Source of the DNA: Aquirufa aurantiipilula
Lineage (GTDB): Bacteria; Bacteroidota; Bacteroidia; Cytophagales; Spirosomataceae
Direction of reading: 5' to 3'
Length of the DNA stretch: 64,000 bases
NCBI RefSeq assembly: GCF_019923745.1
Contig: NZ_JAANOG010000003.1
Span: 124,001 to 188,000, forward strand
The first letter of the stretch is position 1. Every line of letters begins with the position of its first letter. The position numbers and the translations under genes were made by a program. Of this stretch, positions 53,932 through 63,019 are shown piece by piece. The notes under the pieces were generated by a model, which ran no database searches, was not told where the DNA came from, and saw nothing but the letters and a program-made list of their open reading frames with translations.

Positions 53932-55938
53932 AGAACGGCTATTCCACAGCACTAAGGCCATTTCTACGAAAAAGAAAAATAAAGCTAAAGCAAAACAATG
54001 CATTGCCCAGCTCGTCTGCGGATTATCCTCTCCAAGGCCATCTGGGAGATCTTGACTAATGCTTACTTGCTTTTGACCAGCATAATACTCTTCCAATTCC
54101 TTCTTCGAATAGGTCGCCAATTCACTAAATTCTTTGGGATAATTTAAGGCGAAAGTAGCCATGGTTTTTCCTCCCACTTGGGCATCAATAAAACCATTTG
54201 CCCCCGACCTAAGATCTTGCATCATTGCCTGTGGAATGCGACATATCCAAGATTTCCCCAACCAATTTTGTTCAGGAATATAGGATTTCCCTTGTTTCTG
54301 CCAATACAACAAGCTTTTCTCTACAGATTGAAATACAAAATCAGCACTTGCTTTAATTTCTATTCCTTTAGAATTTATACGTTGATGCAATACAGGACTT
54401 AGGCCACTAGATAAAACCATTTCATGCCAAACGGGCAAAAATAAGCCATGCCGATTAAATCCATCTTGAGGTGATAATACCTGGGAAGAAAACAAAAATA
54501 CGCTTCCTTGACCTACACTTATTTTCTCTAAAAATGGTTTAGCGTTCATCCAGGAAATGAGTGTTCCCTTTCCTGGATTCCATTCCCATAAAGGCTTAGA
54601 TGTCCATAATTTAGAGGCCTTATCCAAGGATTTTTTGGCTAAAATCGCTTGAAAAAACGATTGACTTGATGATACTTGTTGAACAGGTAATTCCGAAGTG
54701 GAAGTTTGAGCAATCTGCTTACCAGTACCCGATAAAAAACGATTTAAATCTTGCAGAATAGCATCATTAGGCACCTGATTGGGAATTATTGCTAAAGAAT
54801 GCCCTTGGCTGACCCAGGTATTCAATGCTTTCCAATCCGTAGCTGTCCTATTTTCAATACCCACCAAACACACAAAAGCATCCTCTGGCAAATGCCCTGG
54901 TAATATTTCCGAAGCCTGAATGGATTTGAATTCAAAAAACTCTTCTTTCTCAAATACCTTCTCTAAATTTTGAGCATTCCCTACCACATAAATTTTGCGT
55001 GGGGCAGAGCTTTGCAACAAAAAATAAAAACTATTATCAAAAGCCACGGGATCATCCGACATCAATTTTGCCTTGTATACCCCCGATTTAGCCAAAGAAA
55101 ATGAAAACTTAAGTTCCGTAGAAGCCGATGGTTCCAAGTTGACAGACTGGGTCGCCATCATGAAATCATTCAAATAGAGAGAAACTTGTCTTTTATTCGC
55201 CGTTTTAGTTCCACCATTTTTCATGCGAACTATAAGGTCATAACTGGTATTAGGGCGAATGAATTTATTGGACAAATAAACACTATCGACGAAAACATTA
55301 TCCGAATGTAGGGCAGCGAAAGGTTGTAAAATATAACTCCCCTGATTGGGGAAAATGGGTAAAGCTTTGTTCTTAGGAAAATCGGAAAACCAATAAAGCA
55401 TTGGTTCTTGCTGATTCTCCTCCGCTATTTGCTGAGCATGTTTTACTAGGTTCAATGCCTTTACTGGCTCCAAACCAGGTCCTCTTTGGTTCCATTGTTC
55501 CTTAATTTTAGGCCATGGTTTAGGTTCAAAATCTTGACTTTCAAAATCATTGAAAAATACATGAGCTTGACCATTTGGACTAGTCGGCAAACTGCTAGAT
55601 TTAGCTAAAAATGACTTTCTAGCGGCTAAAACTTGAGTCGGACTATTATCTATATAAAGGATTAAATTAGACTTTGAAGACCTATTGAACGAGATCGGTC
55701 CTAGTGGATTGGCAAAACCTAAAATCAAAAAAAACAAACTTATCAAACGAGCCAACAATAGCCAGATTTTCTGAATTTGTTTTAAACCTTTTCCTTCTTG
55801 GTGAATCTTTTCTAACCAACTTAAATCCGAATAATATAAAACCTTGGCTGCCTTTCTATGGTAAAAATGCATCCAAAGCGGTATGATTAATCCCAATAAG
55901 GCCCATAAATACATGGGGTGGGCAAAATGAATATTCAT
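53905..55938 (-). CDS. BatA-domain membrane protein
   Basis: A 677-residue protein beginning with the BatA N-terminal membrane domain (MNIHFAHPMYLWALLGLIIPLWMHFYHRKAA, in parts) and a second hydrophobic segment (about 57-78). A long periplasmic-type beta/alpha region follows, with a von Willebrand-like start (LILYIDNSPTQ) lacking an obvious MIDAS set, then a C-terminal membrane segment (ALALFFFFVEMALVLW). It belongs to the aerotolerance-like BatA/VWA family; no MoxR or other Bat gene is adjacent. It lies 64 bases after greA, with a terminator between them. Confidence 0.85.
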   Translation of the reverse strand: MNIHFAHPMYLWALLGLIIPLWMHFYHRKAAKVLYYSDLSWLEKIHQEGKGLKQIQKIWLLLARLISLFFLILGFANPLGPISFNRSSKSNLILYIDNSPTQVLAARKSFLAKSSSLPTSPNGQAHVFFNDFESQDFEPKPWPKIKEQWNQRGPGLEPVKALNLVKHAQQIAEENQQEPMLYWFSDFPKNKALPIFPNQGSYILQPFAALHSDNVFVDSVYLSNKFIRPNTSYDLIVRMKNGGTKTANKRQVSLYLNDFMMATQSVNLEPSASTELKFSFSLAKSGVYKAKLMSDDPVAFDNSFYFLLQSSAPRKIYVVGNAQNLEKVFEKEEFFEFKSIQASEILPGHLPEDAFVCLVGIENRTATDWKALNTWVSQGHSLAIIPNQVPNDAILQDLNRFLSGTGKQIAQTSTSELPVQQVSSSQSFFQAILAKKSLDKASKLWTSKPLWEWNPGKGTLISWMNAKPFLEKISVGQGSVFLFSSQVLSPQDGFNRHGLFLPVWHEMVLSSGLSPVLHQRINSKGIEIKASADFVFQSVEKSLLYWQKQGKSYIPEQNWLGKSWICRIPQAMMQDLRSGANGFIDAQVGGKTMATFALNYPKEFSELATYSKKELEEYYAGQKQVSISQDLPDGLGEDNPQTSWAMHCFALALFFFFVEMALVLWNSRSSRTGSVNR

Positions 55939-55950
55939 ATCCTCTAAAAT

Positions 55951-55981
55951 ACAAAAAATCCCAATCGATTGATTGGGATTT
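55951..55981 (-). terminator. Terminator of greA
   Basis: AAATCCCAATC, loop GATT, GATTGGGATTT (55956-55981); on the minus strand six T follow. It lies between greA and the BatA-domain gene, so greA is monocistronic. Confidence 0.9.
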
Positions 55982-56002
55982 CAAGTTTTGAATGTGATTA
56001 TA

Positions 56003-56476
56003 TTAACGGGTAATTGAAATAATTTCGAATTCCAATTTACCTGCTGGTGCTTGAATCTCGGCTAAATCTCCCACTTTTTTTCCTAACAAACCTTTTCCAA
56101 ATGGTGATGATGCGGAAATTTTACCGGCTCTCAAATCTGCTTCCTCTTCAGATACAATGGTATAAGTTACCACAGCACCTGATTTTGTATTTTTAATTTG
56201 AACTATCGAATAGATTGACACCTTGGATAAATCAATGGTCGATTCATCAAGCACACGCGCATTGGCAACAATCTCTTCCATTTTAGAAATTTTTAACTCT
56301 AAAAGTCCTTGAGCATCTTTTGCGGCATCGTATTCAGCATTTTCACTTAAATCACCTTTATCACGCGCTTCAGCAATTTGCTTAGCCATATCCGATCTAC
56401 CTTGAATCTTTAGGTGATGCAATTCAGCCTTTAACTTGTCTAGGGCCTCTGCGGTGTAATATTGTAACTTTGCCAT
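56003..56476 (-). CDS. greA: Transcription elongation factor GreA
   Basis: A 157-residue GreA. It enters the secondary channel of RNA polymerase and stimulates transcript cleavage in backtracked complexes. The N-terminal coiled coil (about 10-75) has the tip acidics in SENAEYDAAKDAQG, and the C-terminal FKBP-like domain ends SSPFGKGLLGKKVGD. It is preceded by a 140-nt leader with a terminator-like hairpin. Confidence 0.97.
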   Translation of the reverse strand: MAKLQYYTAEALDKLKAELHHLKIQGRSDMAKQIAEARDKGDLSENAEYDAAKDAQGLLELKISKMEEIVANARVLDESTIDLSKVSIYSIVQIKNTKSGAVVTYTIVSEEEADLRAGKISASSPFGKGLLGKKVGDLAEIQAPAGKLEFEIISITR

Positions 56477-56512
56477 ATGCTTTATTAATTATACAGGGTG
56501 ATAAAAACAAAA

Positions 56513-56535
56513 TAGAACGGCCTCCGACCGTTCTA
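56513..56535 (-). promoter_or_regulatory. Terminator-like hairpin in the greA leader
   Basis: TAGAACGG, seven-base loop, CCGTTCTA; on the minus (coding) strand the stem is followed by TTTTGTTTTT. It lies between the greA promoter and ATG and could attenuate transcription, as the leader hairpin of E. coli greA does. Confidence 0.6.
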
Positions 56536-56620
56536 CTTAATTTATTCGTAGTTTTGCTTCGGATTCGTTCCTAAAATAAATATTTTATAAATAACACGTA
56601 ATTCGGTTTATTTTGCCCTG

Positions 56621-56653
56621 CAAAGGTAATTAAAAAGCTGAGAGATTCCCAAA
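56621..56653 (-). promoter_or_regulatory. Promoter of greA
   Basis: On the minus strand TTTG (56653-56650), 21 nt, TACCTTTG (56628-56621): a full match to TTTG-N19-21-TAnnTTTG. The leader before the greA ATG is about 135-140 nt, long for this genome. Confidence 0.75.
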
Positions 56654-56688
56654 TCATTTCGAATATCCGAATTATTGATCATTTACTT

Positions 56689-57606
56689 ATGCGCATTGTA
56701 TTTTTTGGTACTCCTGATTTTGCGGTTGCAAGCCTAGAAGCTTTAATTGAGGCTAATTTTTCGGTGGTAGCCGTGGTAACAGCTCCCGATAAACCCGCAG
56801 GAAGAGGCCAGCAAATTCAAGCTTCTCCCGTAAAAATATTTGCAGAAAGTAAAAATTTACCTGTCTTACAACCGCTCAAATTAAAGGACCCTGAATTTCT
56901 AGAAGAGCTAAAATCATACCAAGCTGACCTACAGGTTATTGTAGCATTTCGTATGCTACCTGAAGCTGTTTGGAATATGCCCCCTTTAGGCACTTTCAAC
57001 CTACATGCTTCTCTTTTACCTAATTATCGAGGGGCTGCTCCTATTCACTGGGCAGTTATAAATGGAGAAACCGAAACCGGGGTTACTACCTTTTTCTTGC
57101 AACATGAAATAGACACCGGTGATTTATTGTTTCAAGAAAAGGAAGCGATTTCCTCCACTGATACCACTGGCGAACTTTACGAGCGTTTGATGAAAAAAGG
57201 AGCTAAGCTCGTCGTAAAAACAGCTAAAGCTATTCAGGAAAATAATTATCAGCCCAAACCTCAAATCCTGACTGGCGATATGAAGCCTGCTCCCAAATTA
57301 CATCGAGCAACAGGTGAAGTACATTGGTCTAAAAAAGGACAAGAAATCGTTAATTTGGTGCGTGGCATGCATCCATTTCCTGGATCACATACCCAGTTTC
57401 AAGGAAAGAATTGCAAACTAATTCAGATCGCATTTCACCCAGAAATTATCCCTGATTTAGGAATTGGTGTTTGGGATTCAGATCAAAAGACATTTTTGCG
57501 CGTAGGCTGCTCCGATGGCTACATTCAGATTTTGGAATGGCAAATGGAAGGTAAAAAGCGCATGAAAATAGCCGATTTTCTACGTGGCTATTCTTTCACA
57601 TTTTAG
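56689..57606 (+). CDS. fmt: Methionyl-tRNA formyltransferase
   Basis: A 305-residue Fmt. It formylates initiator Met-tRNA with 10-formyl-THF. Catalytic residues Asn104, His106 and Asp142 lie in FNLHASLLPNYRGAAPIHWA and LQHEIDTGDLLF; the C-terminal OB-like tRNA-binding domain follows (from about 205). It ends one base before the convergent M15 gene. Confidence 0.97.
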   Translation: MRIVFFGTPDFAVASLEALIEANFSVVAVVTAPDKPAGRGQQIQASPVKIFAESKNLPVLQPLKLKDPEFLEELKSYQADLQVIVAFRMLPEAVWNMPPLGTFNLHASLLPNYRGAAPIHWAVINGETETGVTTFFLQHEIDTGDLLFQEKEAISSTDTTGELYERLMKKGAKLVVKTAKAIQENNYQPKPQILTGDMKPAPKLHRATGEVHWSKKGQEIVNLVRGMHPFPGSHTQFQGKNCKLIQIAFHPEIIPDLGIGVWDSDQKTFLRVGCSDGYIQILEWQMEGKKRMKIADFLRGYSFTF

Positions 57607-57607
57607 C

Positions 57608-58594
57608 TTATCGCTGCCAAATACCCAAAGGAAAAAAATATCCATTACTCCCGCGCTGCACATAGGCCCATTGATCCTTTAAATTCACGTGAATTCTGGG
57701 TTTGGGATTTTGTTGATAGCTATTCATCCAAAATTGCGCACTAATAGGAATGGGTTGAGCTTTATCACAAAGACAAGGCTGACCTAAACGAAATTCATTC
57801 ATAGCTTCCAATAAATCTCGGGTATCTTGAACTAAATCTTCTCGGCCTATTTGAGCCTTTTGAACATAAATCTGTTCATAATTACTTTTAAAATGCTCGA
57901 ATTCAAATGCCAAATTAGGATGTTGACGAAGTAATTCTGCTGAATTTTTAAAAGCCTGAATATGGCCTAGGTCAGGAAATCCAACAAAATCACCTCCCCA
58001 AAAAAGACCTTGATCTTTGGCAATGGCCCCCATTTTGTCGTACATCAAACCTCTTTTCAAATAGCGCTTTTTTCGGTAGATGGCTACATCGGCAGCTAAA
58101 CTAAAATTGTGCATGGACAAGGCTATCTTAGATCGACCACGCTTTTGCAGGGATAATTGCTGTTTCAAGGAGCGTGTCTCTGAGGAATAGCGCATGGCAT
58201 AATGCCTAAATTTGAATTTTGCCTGCAAACTATCCTTTAATGATTTAAATAAGCGGATATCGTCTTCCAATTCCAATGCCCAAAATGCCGTAAGGTCGGG
58301 TTTATCAATCAGAATACGTTGGGCTAAATATTCATCCACCGATTCATTCATTCGAAAAGTACTATCCGACTGAAAAGTCTTTTCTGTTCTAAGACCTTGA
58401 CTATCTTCAAGTATAAGCGTTAAACTTTGATGTGGTTCTAGTTCTGTCAGGCTATCTTGCTGGGCAAACATCCAAACCAAATCCTTCCATTGAAGGCTAT
58501 CCAATCGACTTACTTGACAAGTTCTTACAACAGATTGCGAATAGGATGCGCAAGAAATAACACTCAGAAATACGAGAATTAGCGCTTTACGCAT
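57608..58594 (-). CDS. Exported M15-type D-Ala-D-Ala/L-Ala-D-Glu peptidase
   Basis: A 328-residue protein with signal peptide ending CASYSQ. The C-terminal half is an M15 metallopeptidase related to VanY/CwlK: zinc ligands His162, Asp169 and His211 fall in SMHNFSLAADVAIY and WGGDFVGFPDLGHIQ. The Gly usual in SxHxxGxAxD is Ser165 here. It probably trims peptidoglycan peptides in the periplasm. It is the last gene of a purK-purE-LysM-M15 string with very short gaps. Confidence 0.8.
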   Translation of the reverse strand: MRKALILVFLSVISCASYSQSVVRTCQVSRLDSLQWKDLVWMFAQQDSLTELEPHQSLTLILEDSQGLRTEKTFQSDSTFRMNESVDEYLAQRILIDKPDLTAFWALELEDDIRLFKSLKDSLQAKFKFRHYAMRYSSETRSLKQQLSLQKRGRSKIALSMHNFSLAADVAIYRKKRYLKRGLMYDKMGAIAKDQGLFWGGDFVGFPDLGHIQAFKNSAELLRQHPNLAFEFEHFKSNYEQIYVQKAQIGREDLVQDTRDLLEAMNEFRLGQPCLCDKAQPIPISAQFWMNSYQQNPKPRIHVNLKDQWAYVQRGSNGYFFPLGIWQR

Positions 58595-58603
58595 GAAAAT
58601 TAA

Positions 58604-59257
58604 TTAATGTAAAGGAATAATTAGCTGTTCACCGCGTAAAGTAATGTCTTGATCTTTATGGTTAACTTCCATCAGTGACTTTTTGGAAACACCGTATTTT
58701 GCCGCTACTACACGAAGTACATCACCTGGACCAACCGTGTGAATGGTTTGGATTTTAACGTTCAATCGAGTTACTCCTACTTTAATTCCATTGGGGTCAA
58801 CTCCCGGATTTAAGGCCTTTAATTGATCTGGTTTAAGCCCAAAACGGTTGGCTATTCCAAAAAATGTTTCCCCTTTTTCAACCGTATAGGCATGATTCTT
58901 ACCTCCAACATTCTTTAGGGCTTCTGTTTCTGGGACTTTTTCTGCCTCGGCTTCCTTTTTCTGAGCCTCCAATTCTTGCTGAGCTGTAACTGCCGAATCT
59001 CCTTGATTACTAGCCCCTATTGTAGGATCCGAATCTTCTGTGGAATCAATGATAATGGGAGTTGGGTCATCCAACAGCGTTTCATCCTCTTCCATTTTTA
59101 GCTTTTCAGCTTTCACCAATTCTTCTGACTTGGGACTCAAAAAATGTTCATAACCCACCAAAAGTAAACCCAACAAAGTGACCAATAAGATCAGCAAAGT
59201 AATGAAGGGGAGCCTGGCAGTAGAACTATCTTTAAGGAATGAAAAAGGATTTTTCAT
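58604..59257 (-). CDS. Membrane-anchored LysM protein
   Basis: A 217-residue protein with one N-terminal membrane segment (about 17-38), an acidic linker, and two C-terminal LysM domains (about 118-160: YTVEKGETFFGIANRFGLKP; and about 170-216: HTVGPGDVLRVVAAKYGVSK). LysM binds N-acetylglucosamine of peptidoglycan. It follows purE by three bases and precedes the M15 peptidase by nine; the latter two likely act together on the wall. Confidence 0.9.
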   Translation of the reverse strand: MKNPFSFLKDSSTARLPFITLLILLVTLLGLLLVGYEHFLSPKSEELVKAEKLKMEEDETLLDDPTPIIIDSTEDSDPTIGASNQGDSAVTAQQELEAQKKEAEAEKVPETEALKNVGGKNHAYTVEKGETFFGIANRFGLKPDQLKALNPGVDPNGIKVGVTRLNVKIQTIHTVGPGDVLRVVAAKYGVSKKSLMEVNHKDQDITLRGEQLIIPLH

Positions 59258-59260
59258 GAA

Positions 59261-59749
59261 TTATGACAAATTGGATTTTGTTTTTTGGCTCATTTCAGCC
59301 ACTTTCTCAATTAAATCTTGCTTGTATGTTAGCAATTTTTGGGATAAGTCTTCATCTGAAATAGCTAACATTTGAACGGCTAATATCCCGGCATTTTTGG
59401 AAGCATTCAAGGCCACGGTTGCTACTGGAACACCATTGGGCATTTGCAATATTGACAAAACAGAATCCCATCCATCGATTGAATTAGATGATTTCACAGG
59501 TACACCGATTACTGGCAAAATGGTAGCCGAGGCAACCATACCTGGTAGATGTGCTGCACCTCCTGCACCAGCGATAATTACCTTAACTCCTCGCTCTTTA
59601 GCCGTTTGTGCATATTGAAGCATTTTTACTGGAGTACGATGCGCAGATACAATATCTACTTCATAAGCTACTCCAAATTCCTTGCAGATTTCGATTGCAT
59701 CTTGCATAACCGAAAGATCTGAACTACTTCCCATGATGATTCCTACCAT
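59261..59749 (-). CDS. purE: 5-(carboxyamino)imidazole ribonucleotide mutase
   Basis: A 162-residue class I PurE that converts N5-CAIR to CAIR in purine synthesis. Signatures: [10 protein letters not shown] near the start, [21 protein letters not shown] and PVIGVPV. It partners PurK, whose gene is 12 bases upstream. Confidence 0.97.
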   Translation of the reverse strand: MVGIIMGSSSDLSVMQDAIEICKEFGVAYEVDIVSAHRTPVKMLQYAQTAKERGVKVIIAGAGGAAHLPGMVASATILPVIGVPVKSSNSIDGWDSVLSILQMPNGVPVATVALNASKNAGILAVQMLAISDEDLSQKLLTYKQDLIEKVAEMSQKTKSNLS

Positions 59750-59761
59750 ATCTATTGCTGC

Positions 59762-60904
59762 TTAACTAATAACACGAATGATTTTTTTCACTTGATTGGC
59801 TTTTTCCTCTACTTCTTCCCGACTCTCGCCTATGATACTCACATGCCCCATTTTACGAAATGGTTTGGTTATTTTTTTACCATACAAAAAAGGGAAAACT
59901 CCTGGAATAGCTAAGGCTTCAGCCAATCCTTCATATTTAACCTTACCTGTATAACCTGCCTCACCTAATAGATTTAGCATACCGGCAAAAACAGTGGTAG
60001 ACGTATCACCTAAAGGTAATCCAGCGATGGCTCGCAAATGCTGCTCATATTGAGAAGTAGCATTAGCTCGTATCGTTTGATGACCCGAATTATGTGGTCG
60101 AGGGGCAATTTCATTGATTAATACCTGACCGTCTTTGGTCAAAAACATTTCTACGGCCAAAAGACCTACCATTTTCATTTCTTCTATCAATCGAGTAGCG
60201 ATATCTACCGCTTGTGCTTCGATTTCTTCAGAAATAGCTGCAGGTGAAATCAAAAACTCGACTAAATTCTGTACAGGATGAAAAACCATTTCAACTGCTG
60301 GAAAGGCTTTTACTTCTCCATGTATATTTCTAGCAACGATAACAGCTAGTTCTTTTTCAAAATCAACTGCCTTTTCTAATAGTCCGGGGGCATCAAAACC
60401 TTCAGCTATTTGAGTTGCATCTGCAATCAATTGAACGCCTTTGCCATCGTAACCTCCTTTTCCCAACTTTTGATAAGCTGGTAAAAAATCAAGATGCTGA
60501 TTTATTTCTTCTCGCGACTCAATTAATCGGAAGTCGGCCGTAGGAAATCCATATTGCTGAAAAAACTGCTTTTGAGTTCTTTTATCCTGAATCATTCGAA
60601 GCAAATGTGGTTGAGGATAAACCTGTTTCCCTTCAGATGCTAATTTCTCTAGGGCATCTATATTGACATGCTCAATCTCAATGCTGATCAAATCTTGGGA
60701 TTGACCAAATTGATAAACTGTATCAAAATCTTGAAAAGACCCTTGGGTAAATTCATGAGCCAAACGATGGCAAGGTGCTTCGGGATCTGGATCGAGACAG
60801 GAAATCTGAAAATCCAAATCGATACCTGCTTGTAAAAGCATGCGCCCTAACTGTCCTCCTCCTAATAATCCAATTTTTGGCAAGTCTTGATACATAAATT
60901 CCAT
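59762..60904 (-). CDS. purK: 5-(carboxyamino)imidazole ribonucleotide synthase
   Basis: A 380-residue ATP-grasp PurK. The opening IGLLGGGQLGRMLLQAG, LGKGGYDGKGVQ and the ATP-grasp EIAPRPHNSGH motif are clear. It makes N5-CAIR from AIR, ATP and bicarbonate for PurE. An alternative ATG at 60895 would remove three residues. It heads the four-gene purK-purE-LysM-M15 run. Confidence 0.96.
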   Translation of the reverse strand: MEFMYQDLPKIGLLGGGQLGRMLLQAGIDLDFQISCLDPDPEAPCHRLAHEFTQGSFQDFDTVYQFGQSQDLISIEIEHVNIDALEKLASEGKQVYPQPHLLRMIQDKRTQKQFFQQYGFPTADFRLIESREEINQHLDFLPAYQKLGKGGYDGKGVQLIADATQIAEGFDAPGLLEKAVDFEKELAVIVARNIHGEVKAFPAVEMVFHPVQNLVEFLISPAAISEEIEAQAVDIATRLIEEMKMVGLLAVEMFLTKDGQVLINEIAPRPHNSGHQTIRANATSQYEQHLRAIAGLPLGDTSTTVFAGMLNLLGEAGYTGKVKYEGLAEALAIPGVFPFLYGKKITKPFRKMGHVSIIGESREEVEEKANQVKKIIRVIS

Positions 60905-60933
60905 TCGAATGGATAAAATTACGGCTTTTGTTT

Positions 60934-60941
60934 TACCTTTG
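60934..60941 (+). promoter_or_regulatory. Candidate -7 element for the DUF6580 gene
   Basis: TACCTTTG matches TAnnTTTG, 47 nt before the ATG at 60989. The -33 position has no clear TTTG. Confidence 0.4.
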
Positions 60942-60988
60942 GAAATTATTTTCCTAGTCCAAAATAGATTCTTTCAAATTTTACGATA

Positions 60989-61573
60989 ATGTCGAAAAGA
61001 ACGCTTACCCTAATTTGCATTTTATTGTTAGCTGTTGCAAGCCGACTTTTAATATTGGCTGGACCAGCGTGGGCTAATTTTTCTCCCATTACATCGATGG
61101 CCTTATTTGCTGGGGCCTACTTTAGTACAAAATCACAATCCATCTCTTGGACTATTTTAAGTATTTGGATGGCCAATTTGGTTTTAAATAATCTAGTTTA
61201 TCCACAATATTACGAAGGGTTTTCATTCGGTTTCGCACCTATCCATATGTCGCTTTTTGTAGGTATTTCTTTGTTGGGTTCTTACATGTTGAAAAACAAA
61301 ATCACCGCATTAAACTTCCTTGCATCCAATTTAGCAGCCGTTATTGGCTTCTTCTTACTTTCTAATTTTGCAGTTTGGTTGAACTTGCCTAGCCTAGGTA
61401 CGGCAGTAGTTGGCGACGAATTAGTGTACACAAAAGATTGGAATGGATTAATGCAATGCTACGCGATGGGATTACCTTTCTTGAAAAACAGTTTGCTGAG
61501 CCAATTCTTATTTTCTGGTATTTTCTTTGGTGGATTTGAATTACTAAAGAAACAAGTTCCAGCTTTACGTTAA
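60989..61573 (+). CDS. DUF6580 family membrane protein
   Basis: A 194-residue protein with about five to six membrane segments and the family stretch ANFSPITSMALFAGAYFS. DUF6580 proteins are widespread in Bacteroidota; some resemble ECF-type substrate-capture subunits, but the function here is not known. It is divergent from purK and convergent with the amidohydrolase gene. Confidence 0.85.
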   Translation: MSKRTLTLICILLLAVASRLLILAGPAWANFSPITSMALFAGAYFSTKSQSISWTILSIWMANLVLNNLVYPQYYEGFSFGFAPIHMSLFVGISLLGSYMLKNKITALNFLASNLAAVIGFFLLSNFAVWLNLPSLGTAVVGDELVYTKDWNGLMQCYAMGLPFLKNSLLSQFLFSGIFFGGFELLKKQVPALR

Positions 61574-61605
61574 GCATGGGCCAACTTGAATAGTCCGCCC
61601 ATGCT
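61573..61605. terminator. Weak terminator hairpin between convergent genes
   Basis: AGCATGGGC, 15-base loop, GCCCATGCT. It lies between the end of the DUF6580 gene and the amidohydrolase stop. T-runs are poor, so the call is weak. Confidence 0.4.
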
Positions 61606-61612
61606 GGGTGGT

Positions 61613-62884
61613 TTATTCGTTTTTGTACACCTTACCTTCTTTCATTACAAATTTCACTCGACTCATCGACTGGATGGTTTCCGCTGGATTTCCTTCAACG
61701 GCAATGATGTCTGCCCATTTGCCTGGTTCAATAGATCCTAGCATGTCACTTTGACCCAACAAATCTGCAGCATGTACTGTGGCAGACTGTATCGTTTCCA
61801 ATGCAGGCATACCTGCTTCGTGCATCAACTCAAATTCTCGAGCATTTTTGCCGTGACCAAATACGCCAGCATCTGTTCCAAAGGCAATTTTAACACCTGC
61901 TTTATACGCCTTAGCAAAGGTAGACTGAATCATGGGGCCAATGGCTAATGCTTTTAAACGAACCATTTCTGGATAATAATTGGGGATTTTAGCTGAGTCA
62001 GCCGTAGATCTCCCCGCAATGACGGTAGGTACATAATAGGTTCCATGTTTCTTCATCAATTCCATAATCTCTTCCGTCATGTAGGTTCCATGTTCAATGG
62101 AGCTAACACCTCCTAAAACGGCACGTTTAATTCCATCTGCACCATGGGCATGTGCTGCTACTTTAAATCCATAATCCTTGGCCGTTTGTACAATGGCTTG
62201 TACCTCTTCCACGGTAAACTGAGCACCCATTCCATCTTTGGCATAACTCAATACCCCACCTGTAGAAGCAATTTTAATGACATCGGAACCTTCTTTATAG
62301 CGTTGTCTAACGGCTTTACGGGCATCATCGACTCCATTTATAATACCTTCCTCTGGACCCAAGTCTTTAGTATAATATTGGTTTACCCCATTAGTTCCAT
62401 CCATGTGTCCACCGGTGGTGGAAATAGCAACCCCGGCAGCAAAAATCCTCGGTCCTTCTACCAAGCCATTGTTGATGGCATTCCTTAAATTAATGCTGAC
62501 CAATCCACCCAAATCCCTTACGGTGGTAAATCCTGCCATCAAATTTTTCTTACCAAAGACCAAAGCTTGATATGCTTGATCTGCGGGATTTTTCACAAAG
62601 CGATCCAAATAAGCATTGGGATTGGTTTCACTACGTAAATGAACGTGCATGTCAATTAAGCCTGGCATCACAGTTTTACTTTTTAAATCGATTACCTTAT
62701 CCCCTTTTTCTGGATTGATAAAACCTGATGATACACTAACAATCTTTTTCCCTTGGACTGTAATCGACATATTGGGTAAGACCTTCAATGTTTTCACATC
62801 AATTAAATTACCGCAATGAATGATGGTTTTTTGAGCTAAAATAGGCTGAACCGCCCACAATAGGATAAGTAGAATTTTTTTCAT
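61613..62884 (-). CDS. Exported metal-dependent amidohydrolase
   Basis: A 423-residue amidohydrolase with signal peptide (MKKILLILLWAVQPILAQ). Metal ligands His80 and His82 lie in MPGLIDMHVHLRSE; further metal or catalytic residues lie in KVAAHAHGADG, SSIEHGTYM and FGTDAGVFGHGKNAREF. It belongs to the imidazolonepropionase/prolidase-like group of exported enzymes; the substrate (a dipeptide, lactam or similar) is not known. It stands alone with a palindrome upstream. Confidence 0.9.
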   Translation of the reverse strand: MKKILLILLWAVQPILAQKTIIHCGNLIDVKTLKVLPNMSITVQGKKIVSVSSGFINPEKGDKVIDLKSKTVMPGLIDMHVHLRSETNPNAYLDRFVKNPADQAYQALVFGKKNLMAGFTTVRDLGGLVSINLRNAINNGLVEGPRIFAAGVAISTTGGHMDGTNGVNQYYTKDLGPEEGIINGVDDARKAVRQRYKEGSDVIKIASTGGVLSYAKDGMGAQFTVEEVQAIVQTAKDYGFKVAAHAHGADGIKRAVLGGVSSIEHGTYMTEEIMELMKKHGTYYVPTVIAGRSTADSAKIPNYYPEMVRLKALAIGPMIQSTFAKAYKAGVKIAFGTDAGVFGHGKNAREFELMHEAGMPALETIQSATVHAADLLGQSDMLGSIEPGKWADIIAVEGNPAETIQSMSRVKFVMKEGKVYKNE

Positions 62885-62936
62885 TGGATTGTTGATTTAG
62901 CAATTTCGAAATTTCACCCTTGGCGAATGTACATGT

Positions 62937-62969
62937 AGATTTGACAACCTTTCAAAGGTTGTCAAATCT
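62937..62969. repeat. Perfect 33-bp palindrome upstream of the amidohydrolase
   Basis: AGATTTGACAACCTTT, one base, AAAGGTTGTCAAATCT: 16-bp arms around one base, the same size as the palindrome at 36575-36607. It lies 52 bases before the amidohydrolase ATG and after the aroA end, and may serve as the aroA terminator or be a dispersed repeat. Confidence 0.8.
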
Positions 62970-63019
62970 AAGTGAAAAACGATAAAATCCTGCTATCTAC
63001 CTTAAGAAATCCAATATAC

